A stretch of DNA of 64,000 bases from assembly GCA_009746045.1 (NCBI GenBank), contig RPFO01000165.1, forward strand, positions 5,814,085-5,878,084, given 5' to 3'. The stretch's first letter is position 1, and each line of letters begins with the position of its first letter. The position numbers and the translations under genes are program-made. Below the pieces are notes generated by a model that was given only the letters and a program-made list of their open reading frames with translations, made no database searches and had not been told where the DNA came from. This document shows, in pieces, positions 1 to 9,689 of the stretch. Source of the stretch: Mesostigma viride. Taxonomy: Eukaryota > Streptophyta > Mesostigmatophyceae > Mesostigmatales > Mesostigmataceae.

Positions 1-1191
1 TTGCATCCATTGCCCTAGCAGGAAACTAGCTAATTGAACGCCAGAAACGCTGTCCTGGCTCTTTGAGACCCCCCCCGAAATGATGACTCAAGAATCATTC
101 TGGCCCACAGTCTCCTGGCTAGGCCGGTACATGCGGCGTTGACGCTGGTAGGATTCCATGGAAGCTCTCCTACGGTTGTCGAGATGTCCTCAACACCTGA
201 ACCCGATTTTCGATGGGTGAGGGTTGGGGATTAGGCAACCGATTTTCGACGGGTAAGCTTACAGCAATGGAATGTGCGTCGGCGACTGCGGGAGCATCCG
301 TCGTTGGGTCACGTGCTGCAATCGCAGGCAATTCCCGCGTAAATGCCGGAGACGGCCGGAGCGTAAGTTAAAAGGTCTACTTTGGACTTGTAGCCGAACT
401 TTCCAATCTAATGACTTTTCCGGGGAAATAACTTTGAAATAATGGGTTTATTCCACTTGAGTATGTAACTCTTCTAAAATCTTTGTTTACTCTTGTGCCC
501 AGGTGTCACCTACATATGTACTCTTGACTTGATTCTCGGCTGCCCATGTGCGGCGTGGGACACAACAACAACAACAACAACAACAACATATGTACTCGGA
601 ACGCCAGACCTCTACTGCCGTAGCCACTGCGCTGCATTACACTTGGCACTCCTGCCCGCATGCCGTGCTGCCATTCCTCAACTCAACTCAACTCAACTCA
701 CCTCAACTCACCTCATTCCGGGAGGCGAGTTCAGGCTGAAGGTATCCTACAGTAGCTATCCTAGCTCAGAGAATGACACGTGGCAAATATCCTTACTGTA
801 GACGTAAATATGAGTTGCTGGTTGAGTTGTGTTGAGTTTATTGCCGCGCCGGTGGTCCGACAGGGTACGTAAATACCTGGCGTTGCAGCGCGCAGGGCGC
901 AGATGTGCGTCCTGGCTTGAGATTGGATTTACCGCACTTTTGGCACGTCGCTGGCTCTCTGCCTCGATTCCCTTCCGCTTCTTCGCGCGTTGCATGTGAG
1001 AGAAAAACGATCGCTATCACTTTGAATCCAGTATCGAGCCAAATCTTTCGCTATCTGCTGAGGCGCCCGGGGTCTTCGGGCCGCCATAGCCGCCTGGCCA
1101 CGGACAACATAAGAAGCGAGATGAATTAACCGAGGCCGAGCTTCAGTTTAGAAAGTTTGCATTACCCTCGCTGAAACCTGGCATTGTCAGG
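1..1191. other. Upstream intergenic region, no gene recognised
   Basis: No convincing coding region. Around 526-592 there is a short dispersed-repeat 3' end: the segment TGCCCATGTGCGGCGTGGGA followed by a (CAA)n tract, related to copies near 13.45 and 14.75 kb. At 675-715 a CTCAA-type simple repeat occurs. The last 100 bp should hold the transporter promoter, but no specific element stands out. Confidence 0.5.
526..592 (+). repeat. 3' end of a dispersed retroelement with (CAA)n tail
   Basis: CTGCCCATGTGCGGCGTGGG is followed by about nine CAA/ACA units. The same core with a (CAA)n or (TTG)n tail lies at 14740-14790 (+) and, inverted, at 13440-13490. A shared core plus simple tail is typical of a SINE or a truncated LINE 3' end. 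Confidence 0.5.
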
Positions 1192-2277
1192 ATGAAACGG
1201 GTAGGCAATGTGGCCAAGGCGCCTGGGGAACAGGGGAGGGCGCAGGATGCAAAGCCCGATCCACCGAAGGTTGTTAAGGTTCAGAAAGCAACGAGCTTAC
1301 GTGCCTCGGTGTTCATGGTCCTGCTGGCCCTGCAATTTGGATTTCAGCCCATGCTTACAAAAGCTTTCCTGAAGTCGAGCACTAGTCGAACGGGCACCGT
1401 CGTTGCTTGTGAGCTTGTAAAGCTGGTTGTGGCTTGCCTGGTAGCGTGCTTTAGCGGTAGTAATAATCCTTTTCATGCCCCGGGTTGGACTGTAAAAGAT
1501 TCGGTGAAAGTTGCCGGTCTACCGGCGCTTGTGTACAGTGTGCAGAACATCTGCCTGCAGATTGCGTACCAGCACGTTGATCCAATCATGTTCAACCTGT
1601 TGAACCAAACTAAGCTGCTGTCAACAGCATTCTTCATTTACGTAATGCTTGGTATAAAGCAATCTCCCATGCAGCTCCTGGCGCTCGCCCTCTTGTTAAC
1701 GGGCGCCTGCCTTCTAACCGTTGGCGGGGATTCCGACGCGATATATCGCCTGTTCAGCCGCCCTGGAATCGTCGACACGGCAATGGCAGAGCAGGATGCT
1801 CTTTACATGCTCGGTGTCGGCATGTTATTATTTGCGTCCGCGTCCTCTGGACTGGCCGGCGCTCTCTGCCAGTATGCAATGCAAGACAAAGGGCGCAACG
1901 CTTTGCTCATGTCAACCGAGATGACCATGTTCAGCTTGCTATTTTTGGGCATTTCCCTGCTTGGCTCGTCCGATGGGGTACGCATGCGGGAGGAGGGTCT
2001 ATTCAATAATTTCACGCTCTATTCCATGATCCCGGTCTCGACAAATGCGTTGGGCGGGTTATTTGTTGGGGAGATTACCAAGCACGGTGGCGCTATTCAG
2101 AAAGGGATTGCTATCATCATGGCCCTGTTTGTGACCACCGCACTAGATGTGGTGTTCCAGGGGGCCGCCATGACGTGGAATGTGTGGGTATCACTGTTGC
2201 TGATCATCCTGAGCATTTGGATGCACAGTAATTACCCTGCCCCGAGGGTGCAGAAAACCAAGCCAAAGAAGGCTTGA
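1192..2277 (+). CDS. Nucleotide-sugar transporter (SLC35A / ROCK1-like)
   Basis: A 361-residue, intronless multi-pass membrane protein of the drug/metabolite transporter superfamily. The family exchanges UDP- or CMP-sugars for the matching nucleoside monophosphate across ER or Golgi membranes. Seen here: a charged cytosolic N-terminus of about 40 residues, then about ten hydrophobic segments; the family block LLNQTKLLSTAFF (near residues 139-151), equivalent to the LSQTKI-FFTA motif of UDP-sugar transporters; and STNALGGLFVGEITKHGGA (near 283-301), equivalent to the conserved NA-GG-VGL-TKYAGA block. The C-terminus ends KPKKA, which fits the KxKxx dilysine ER-retention signal, so ER location is inferred. 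The ATG at 1192 gives the usual family length, with no in-frame longer option that adds homology. Substrate cannot be told from sequence. A LINE fragment starts about 125 bp downstream. Confidence 0.9.
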   Translation: MKRVGNVAKAPGEQGRAQDAKPDPPKVVKVQKATSLRASVFMVLLALQFGFQPMLTKAFLKSSTSRTGTVVACELVKLVVACLVACFSGSNNPFHAPGWTVKDSVKVAGLPALVYSVQNICLQIAYQHVDPIMFNLLNQTKLLSTAFFIYVMLGIKQSPMQLLALALLLTGACLLTVGGDSDAIYRLFSRPGIVDTAMAEQDALYMLGVGMLLFASASSGLAGALCQYAMQDKGRNALLMSTEMTMFSLLFLGISLLGSSDGVRMREEGLFNNFTLYSMIPVSTNALGGLFVGEITKHGGAIQKGIAIIMALFVTTALDVVFQGAAMTWNVWVSLLLIILSIWMHSNYPAPRVQKTKPKKA

Positions 2278-2400
2278 CGAATTTTTGGACTATATGTATC
2301 TTTTTATTTGATTTTATTTGAAACACGATCGATCTGAGCAAGAAATTGCAAGGATTGCAGCCCTGATTGAATTGCAGCAACCAGGCAGATTGCGTCCCAT

Positions 2401-3126
2401 GTGTCCAGTTTTCGCCTGTGGTTAAAAGACGTTCTCCAGTCTAGTAAAATACTGGGAACCTACATGCTCGGGCACCTGGGAGCAAACCCCTGCGTTACAA
2501 AATTTTTATCATGGAGGCCCGGCAATCAATATAATGTTGGGTCACTCATTGCATATGGCACCACTTCCATCCAGGTGAATACCGATGTGGGCCCTGCCGG
2601 GGGGCTTAAGACGGGCCAACCAGGTAGACACCTCCTCCTATGGCAGGGTACCCTTGTCCCATCGCAACCCACTGGCAGACTTGCGCGCGCCGGGCACCGG
2701 CGCGGCGCGACCCGGACCTATGTGACACAACTGCTTGAAGATGCAGGGCTTCTGGGACTATCCGTACTCCGCGCCCGCATGATTGACAAGGAGAAATGGG
2801 CTGCCATCTGCGATAAGCACCTCCCCGAGGGGTATGCTCCTGTTTTCTCCCCACGGGCCCCGCGGCCCGTTGCTAGCCAGGGTAGAAGTCCGCAGGTGGA
2901 GGTTATTGGTCCTGAGGATAGCCGCTACACTACCGCCTCGTCTGCCATTACAGTAGAGGACAGCTCGGATGAGGATTACATCCCCATCTAGTGCTTAACG
3001 GTTGGGGGATGATGCAGACGATATTTGTTTAAACTTTTGTGTAATTATTTTTCTAATGAGATTAGCATAGTACTCCGTGGCGTGCCTTTGCGCATGACAC
3101 GCAAGTACTTACTTACTTACTTACTT
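2401..3126 (+). mobile_element. LINE 3' end: reverse-transcriptase ORF C-terminus with (ACTT)n tail
   Basis: The open frame up to the stop at 2989-2991 ends with the usual LINE ORF2 C-terminal pattern: an RG-rich stretch, then TYVTQLLEDAGLLGLSVLRA and DKEKW, matching the TY(V/L)-LL-D-GL-M-DRE-W tail seen after the RT domain in many LINEs. An acidic extension follows. About 115 bp later the element ends in (ACTT)n (3107-3126). It is 5'-truncated; the ATG at the start of the frame is incidental. Tail type differs from the other LINEs here, so it is probably a separate family. Confidence 0.65.
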
Positions 3127-3230
3127 CCATCCATGGCCGGCCTGAACAAGTCGGTAGCGCGGATAGCTTACGAAAGCAGACTTGATGGGATACCTATAAA
3201 TTAATTTACACGTAACTGGGATACCTATTA

Positions 3231-3858
3231 ATGAATTTTAAAAGAGAGCTATGGCCGACCTACCTCCAGCTCCGGCAGACCAAGGCGGGGCAGCCGGTGT
3301 ACTGGAAGGGGGCGGCCATCTACGTCGGCCACAAGCCCGGCCTGGCATGCAACCCCCGCGGCCCCAGCGACTCCAGACGCCCCAGCGACTCCAGACGCCC
3401 CAGCTTAGGGGAATACAGCAGTAGTAGTGTAGAATAGATAGACCGTGGCCATGTACATGTACGCCTCCTACGTACAGGCACTATACCAGCTGACTCACGA
3501 GCATTACTTAGCCATGTACATGTCTGCCTATGATGTGCCACACCCCAGATGATGCCTAGCTTTATTTAGTTATGCTGTGCCCATGCAGAGAGCTGCTCTC
3601 TGCTGAGATGCCACGCTCTAGCTTTTGTATAGCTATGATGATCTTCCCCCACATGACATGCTCCCCCTTAGCTGGGCATAGCGTGATAGATCATGAGGGT
3701 GCAGGTGTCACCTAGAGCAAGTGTCGTTTACATTCCCACCCTTGCAGGAAGTAGCTTAGAATGTATTATAGGCCATATGCCCCTTCTCACGGGCTATGTG
3801 CTACATATACTCCCGGCCAACGGAGTTATGTTCCTAATTAATTAATTAATTAATTAAT
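3231..3858 (+). mobile_element. LINE ORF1 C-terminal remnant plus 3' UTR and (TTAA)n tail
   Basis: Residues ELWPTYLQLRQTKAGQPVYW in the frame starting at 3231 match the C-terminus of the longer ORF1 at 10610-10993 (RDQWPDYIRHKTNPEKPQVY). The shared W-P-Y and (V/Y)YW-G-Y pattern follows the RRM-like region of L1-type ORF1 proteins. No RT sequence lies between this remnant and the tail, so the copy is either internally deleted or belongs to an ORF1-only subfamily. The final 3' UTR (GGAGTTATGTTC then TTAA units) resembles that at 5980-6050. Confidence 0.5.
3836..3858. repeat. (TTAA)n tract shared by two LINE tails
   Basis: Five to six TTAA units. A + strand LINE remnant ends here from the left and a - strand LINE ends here from the right, so two elements meet tail to tail on one self-complementary tract. 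Confidence 0.7.
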
Positions 3859-4790
3859 AGACACGTGACTGCGTCACGTGAGCATAAGTCCTCAGTGGGA
3901 GGGGAACATGGGATGGAATGGATGATGTAAGATATCGAGGTCCTAGTTACAGGGTTGTGGGCACGTACCACAGCCCCAATCGCTATGAATGCCATACGCG
4001 GTCACACGCGGAGCCCCCACAGACTAGGCGGTGGTCGCCTTCATCACTACTTGCCATCTATCCTTGCGTACCATCGATCTGCCTCCATATTACAGACAAA
4101 CCAGGAGGCTGCCCGGGTGTGAGCCCGTCTCGTCTAGGGTAGCACATGTCCGTGGCTAGCCTATCACGGAAAGTCCACCGGCGGCGGCCCTGCCGCGCGC
4201 GGCCTTGGGCACGCCAGGTGAGGACATAACGCCCAGGCTGGGCGGGCTTGGTGCCAGCTAGTCTATCTGATGTGTCTACCTGATCTGTGCGGGCCAGGTG
4301 CCCGGCTAGGGCCAGGCGCCTGTGCCTAAGAAGGTGGGAAACATAGGGAAAATCAGCGTACAAATCCTCATTACTAATCAGTGCAAACCAAAGGGGATGT
4401 TAAGGGCCTTGCGCAGCATTTTGGTGACGTTGCCGTCAAGGCGTTGCTCCAGCTCCTGCGTCAGTGGCCAGGTCTCGGCGCCAAAGGTCAGGAACGTCAG
4501 AATGACGACCTTGAAGAGGTCACGCTTGACGATCCGGGGTAGGGCGAGGTACGTTGCTCCACCAGCGGCGGTGGTCATGGAGTTGCGCCCACGCCATGCC
4601 GATCCGTGTCGTCAAGTCGTCCTCGCAGTCGGGAAGCCAACTACATGCATGCCGAGCAGCTTGAAGTGGCCTGAAGTAGGTTAGTTGACCTCGGTGTCGT
4701 CTAAGAGGCGGAGTGTGGGCGGGGGCCCTGCCATGCCGAGGGCCAGGGCCTCCGTTTTGGGGCTGATTTCCGTTTGGGGATACCAATGGG
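3859..4790 (-). mobile_element. 5'-truncated LINE, ORF2 C-terminal region (- strand)
   Basis: On the - strand, three broken frames read in order: PDCEDDLTTRIGMAWAQL (4786-4520), then VILTFLTFGAETWPLTQELE with QRLDGNVTKMLRKALNI (4578-4378), then HLLRHRRLALAGHLARTDQ (4363-4058). This is the C-terminal region after the RT domain of many LINEs (YLGS..D..IRIGLAWA, LYGAE-W-LT..LE..LDG, RR..FAGH-AR). Frameshifts show it is dead. The 3' UTR runs to a hairpin at 3862-3880 and the (TTAA)n tail at 3858-3836. Confidence 0.75.
3862..3880. other. LINE 3'-terminal palindrome CACGTGAC-N3-GTCACGTG
   Basis: A perfect 8-bp inverted repeat with a 3-nt loop next to the (TTAA)n tail. It recurs next to (TTAA) tails at 11364-11382 and, imperfectly, at 61348-61364, plus a tail-less copy at 61191-61209. 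Likely the RNA stem-loop at the LINE 3' end. Confidence 0.6.
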
Positions 4791-5099
4791 TCAGATCAAT
4801 TATCCTCGCAATGTCAATCATGTGCTGGTTGCCTCGATCATTTGTATGGCATATCGCAGTATTTCATTAATCTCGAATTGAGACAACCCACCGATTGATG
4901 ACATTGTATTGACTTAGCGTAGTCTCATCAGTGTTATGCCAGAAACATATCAAGAAACATATTATTGCATTTATGTAAAGCTGACATCGCTGGGCAAATT
5001 TATGCTTGAAGCCTGGGAACGGATGTACATGATCACGCGGCTCGCAATAAATGCGTGTCAAACTGAGCTAGTGGCTTAACATTGCAGGCAAATTAGGCT

Positions 5100-5605
5100 C
5101 TGACATCAATGTAAAGTCCTGCCTGGCCTTGGTCTGGCCGGCCCCCAGCGGCTTGGCCAACCAAGGCGGCACATCCTGACCTGGCCTGGCCCCAAGGACA
5201 TTCCTAGAAAGCTGGGTAAACCTGCCATGAATTACATCCAGATGTTGCTGGCCGACCTTAGTAGTGGTCCCAGCTCAGTTTGAACACCGCATTCACTCCC
5301 TCTCTCTTCTTTGGACTGCTCAATATGCAGGACAAGAAGAGGTGGTATAGTCTGGCAGAAGATTGTCCAGGCTCACACGCCAGCCCCTGTGGGAAAAACC
5401 CCTCCCCCCAAGCGGAAGGGGCGCTTTGCTGAGCTAGTAGCGTAGTTAGGATCTTCTACTAGACTAGATAGCTTAGATCGGTTAGCTTAGTTCGATTACG
5501 CGGCTTTGCCCACCTCCACCCATCCAGCAAGGAATACGTCATGCTACATGATCTCCCAACGGAGTCATGTTTACATAATTTAATTTAATTTATAATTTTA
5601 ATCAA
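5100..5605 (+). mobile_element. LINE 3' end, same family as the copy at 11.7-12.6 kb
   Basis: The + strand frame at about 5190-5283 reads KDIPRKLGKPAMNYIQMLLA and then a stop; the - strand copy near 12.0 kb reads DIPRKLGKPAMNYTQMLL. The 3' UTRs also match (CTAGATAGCTTAGATC, AAGGAATACGT, CATGATCTCC) and both end in TTTAATTTA-rich tails. This copy is strongly 5'-truncated. Confidence 0.65.
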
Positions 5606-6100
5606 TGTAAACCCATCAATGTAAATATGTGCGCCCATAATGCCCCCCCCCCGTGGATGATGCCTTAAGAATTCATCCACGCTCTGCCTATAATGGGACT
5701 CCCCATGGATGATGATGCGCAGTTGTAGGAATTTAGCCAAGCTCTGCCTATGCATGCAGAGTCTGAGTCACTCTCTGGTGAGATGCCATGCCCTAGCCAA
5801 ATTGTCAATAGCCATGATGATCATCTTCCCCCCTATGTCCAGGCCTATGTCCCGCCGTAGGTGCTGGAATACATAGCGGTAGTGCAGGTGCACTTTGTGC
5901 ACCAGGCTAGAGCAGGTGTAGTTTACACCCTACCCTTGCAGGAAGTAGCCAAGAATGTACTAAAAGCCATATGCCCCGCCCTTCTCATGCAGGGATAAGT
6001 GTGCTATACATGTACTCCCAGCGGAGTTATGTTACAATTTAATATAACTTCAGTTAAGTCAATGTAAACACTGACTTGCAATAAAATAAGAGTTGGGGTT
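5606..6100 (+). repeat. Dispersed LINE-type 3' UTR sequence, no gene
   Basis: Non-coding. The block at 5935-6050 (GCAGGAAGTAGC, CCATATGCCCC, CGGAGTTATGTT, then an AT-rich tail) repeats the 3' UTR found at 3748-3836. It is another retroelement 3' end without recognisable coding sequence. Confidence 0.45.
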
Positions 6101-6419
6101 TCTGGCCTGCGCTGGTTGTCTCCCGGCTTGATAGGGGCAAAGGCCTAAAACAGGCACGGGGTTGAGCCCTCAGTTATACCGCAATAGATACTTTACATTA
6201 TATCACAAGTTATAACAGTCCTTACTACAGCATCTTTTACTGTAGACTGCGGAAAAGTTTTTGAAATGGCGGCTATATGGCGGATTTACGATTTTCACCC
6301 GCCTACTACGCTTCAAGGACTGCATGAGATAAATTTTAGCACATCGAAACTGTCCTACTACGCGATTATGGCCAGCACAGCCATCCAAGAAATAGCCACT
6401 AGCACTGCTCAGGCGGTCT

Positions 6420-7230
6420 CTAGGACCTTCGCCTACCGGGACAACAAATTAAGAGCGGCGCGGGCCGCGCGGCCGCACCATAATTATTCGTAATGTGGCG
6501 GCCCTCGATCCCCCGGAAGACGGGGCTGAGCCTCCGCCTCAAGGTGGAGAAGGAACTCATCACCAACTTCCCCCCAGAGGACAGTGTCACAATTGACACC
6601 GTCCGCCGCCTGCCGGGGCGCGCGGAGCCGCGGACGCGCCGGTGGCGCTCATGCTTACGCGCCTGCCATCGGCAAGCACTATATCCTCCATGCAACACCG
6701 GTACCAAGCTAGTAACCACGCGACTCAGGCTTGGGTTAAGGAGTCTCGACGACGATCTGACATCGAAACCTCCTGCGCGAGACCTTCCTAATGATGAGCT
6801 CTCATTGCGCCACCCATGTCCATGCATGAGCAGCTTTCACAGACTTATCGTCGCCCTGCCAACTGAGCCGACGCCTCGACTCCTTCCGAGGCCCAGCACT
6901 GTACAATTAACAGTATTTATTTCCTCAACCGCTAGCGCAATGTTTCCCTCTTTTACCTCGCCTGCCCATGCCCGTGATTCGAGCTTTCTTGGGTCAATTC
7001 TGTGCAGTTCTCAGATTATTCTATCGACCCCACCAACAATTCAGCCGCCCCTTTGCAGGCTGTTGAGTGATGTCCGACTGGCACGATGGTGGAGAGGCCT
7101 CCATCACATTGGCGACCTCACCAGTGGCCCACATGTACCGACGAGACCTGCATCTCGAGCTCCAGGCTCGGCCCTCACACTGCAGCAGCCTGTCACCATG
7201 CGAGACGCCCTGAGACTCTCGGCGTGATTT
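6420..7230 (+). pseudogene. Possible decayed LINE ORF1 remnant
   Basis: The frame from 6493 contains LRLKVEKELITNFPPEDSVT and later RSLDDDLTS, which recalls the SWSLDDDLTP segment of the ORF1 at 10610-10993. The rest shows no family signal and is rich in rare-looking residues, so any reading frame here is probably broken. This is a weak call based on one short shared motif and the local density of related remnants. Confidence 0.3.
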
Positions 7231-8040
7231 TCCCCATGCAATATCACGCCCTCCATTCGCAGCAAGGCCCGTCTCCTCCAATATATGGCCGACTGCGGGC
7301 TGTGCCGTAACAGGAAATGTCCACTGAGGTATGGCTGGCAGTGCCTACCCATCCCACCGTACGCACCACGTCCAGCAATATTTCCACTGCATTTCCACTT
7401 GCACTGAATCCGCCGCAGCCTGCTGGGCCCGCGGGGCTACTGCCTACATTTCCTCAATCCCTCCATCGCCTCCTCTGGACGTGCATGGTGCCTCGCTCCC
7501 TGCGGCCCCTCCGCCACGCCGGATATCCATGCAGGCGTGCAGCAATCAAGGTCTTCACCTACCGGCTACCACCATACCGGCCATGAGCCCTTGCTGCACC
7601 ACACGATGAGTGTGGCCCTGAATTAAGTTATAAGTACACGCCAGTCCTGACTAGGAACCCCCCGAACTTACATCAGGGTCTCCAATGCATGCAGCCTGCC
7701 GGCGTCACACATCTTGCGAACGTTGTCACAGTGCTGCATGGCAGTTGCCAGTTGCTGAACATTGGTGTTGCATGGTGAGGGTTGCAGATGTTATAGGAAC
7801 AGCTGGTCCAATGTTGCCATGCATGCAGTTACTCTTGCCATCAATTTATATGAGTCCATGTGCCTCCACGAGCCACGAGCCACGAGCCACGAGCGGACAT
7901 GGCTGACGGCGGAGCTCAGAACTTTTGCGTCTGAGCCCCAAATTCAGTCAGGCTACTTGCATCAGATGCGTCTTTTCAAGACGCATCTGCTAGTATAATC
8001 GGTTACGGCTGTAACGCAGTATTTTGCAAATGCCACCAAA
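7231..8040. other. Gene-free stretch with a strong hairpin at 7963-7989
   Basis: No coding region recognised. Positions 7963-7974 (CAGATGCGTCTT) and 7978-7989 (AAGACGCATCTG) form a perfect 12-bp stem with a 3-nt loop. At 7867-7896 a CACGAGC-type short tandem repeat occurs. Confidence 0.5.
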
Positions 8041-8053
8041 ACGCAGCGGCTGG

Positions 8054-9559
8054 CAGTGTTCAATTATACGGCGTATTATACGGTATAATACGGTATAATA
8101 CGCGTTATACAAGGTCGAGCGGATAATTTTTATCCGTTTTATACGATTTGCGTATTTTTACGTATAATACGGCGAATAACACGTATGAGCGCGCGTATAA
8201 TGGGGTTTTCGCGCTCGATCATCCGAGGTCCGGCAGCCAAATTTTTCGGGCGGGAATCAAGGCGGGAAAGCAAGGGAACTTAGAAACACTACGGAAACCA
8301 TCCACTGGTTGACATTTGGCGACCGTGAGACACAAGGATCTTACAAGCAAGCTACACTGTAGCATGGCAAGTTGGCAACCCTCCATGCTGTTTAGGTGCT
8401 CTGCCCTTGCCTCTCGGGCAGCCATGCACCGAATATTTAAGTCATACAGAAAACTGACTGGTACGAGAGCATGGCCACTTTATATTTTCAACTGAAATTT
8501 TGTAGGCATGATCCTTAGGTCTTGAAAAGCTTATTTCCTTGGCCAGGCAACGTTTGGATGTGCGCAGATATGTCTCGACCTTCTGCTCGATGCGGCAACC
8601 TCGTTTCAGCAACCAGGTGGCGACCGTGCATGTGCTAACTGTTGATAGGCGGGAAATGCCCCTACATTTGAACGCGGATAGATGTTTCACGTTATTCCTT
8701 ACATGATTTATAAGCAACGACGGCCAGGAAAGGCTCGCAGCTACGTCCATCAGGTGGGCATGCTGGCTCCGTCAAGAAAGGTAATATGCGGTTTTGATCT
8801 GGTACGTGCTATCCTGTTCACGTGTTCATTGTACTGTATCAAGTTGTTGGGTGGATTGTAAAATAGTCGTAGACCTGTAATGGAGGTTTTCTGCTTGTCT
8901 TTTGGTTGCTTTACTGCCTCTACGCATTATTGGCTTGTGATGGTTGGGGAATACCACTACGACATGCAGATTTTGGACCATATTTGTCTGCTATTAGCTT
9001 ATGCTTCATCGAAAGCAGTGACGTAGTGCTCGGCATTGTTCATAAATATGATAAGCTTGATAACGCGATGTTTTTTCTTGCTAAAAACATCTCGAAACAA
9101 GTGGTTTTCTGGCCAGATCTAGCCACTATTTCTTGTTTTGCTCGCCAAAGTCAGCCTTCTTCTTGTGTGCTCCTCATGCATGCAAGAAACATGGAGATGC
9201 CCAGGACCTGCTTGCATGGAAGCATAGCCATCTTACTTCTTTTGCTTTTTTCATCTTTCCATTTCATTTGGCGTTGTTTTGTAGGGTATAATGCATAGGT
9301 AATCTAGCTCCTCGTGAACCCCGGTTTACACGTCCAGTGTTCCCAAGCACTGCTGAGCAGTGGCAACCCATGTATCATGTGTAATTTAGTGTCAGAAACA
9401 TGTGGACTGCTTGAAATGATATCAAAATGCATGAAACAACCCCAAAAACGATGAAATCCAGTATTTGCGTATAATTTCCGGATAATACCGTATAATACCG
9501 TATTATCCATTATACGGACCCCGCGCGTATAACCGCGTATTGCGTATAATTGAACTCTG
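8054..9559. mobile_element. Non-autonomous DNA transposon with hAT-like termini
   Basis: The ends are near-perfect inverted repeats: CAGTGTTCAATTATACG at 8054-8070 and, reverse-complemented, CAGAGTTCAATTATACG ending at 9559. The CAGTGTT-type start is typical of hAT elements. Both ends carry dense subterminal copies of CGTATAATAC/GTATTATACG (8070-8200 and 9470-9550). An ACGCAGC(G/C) pair at 8041-8048 and 9560-9567 may be the 8-bp target duplication, although five bases separate the left copy from the terminal repeat. No transposase is encoded. Confidence 0.65.
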
Positions 9560-9689
9560 ACGCAGCCTTGACAAACATTTTGAGCTGTCGTCGGCATTCC
9601 CGTCGACAGCAGCACGTGCGACATCAACTCCTGCGGACGCCAACCTTTTTGCGCTGATCGAAGCTCTCCCCCCCGGTCTGCCTCCCTCG

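Noticed and set aside
8906-9298. 130-codon frame inside the hAT-like element
   Set aside because: No transposase motifs, AT-rich and hydrophobic at the end; unlikely coding.
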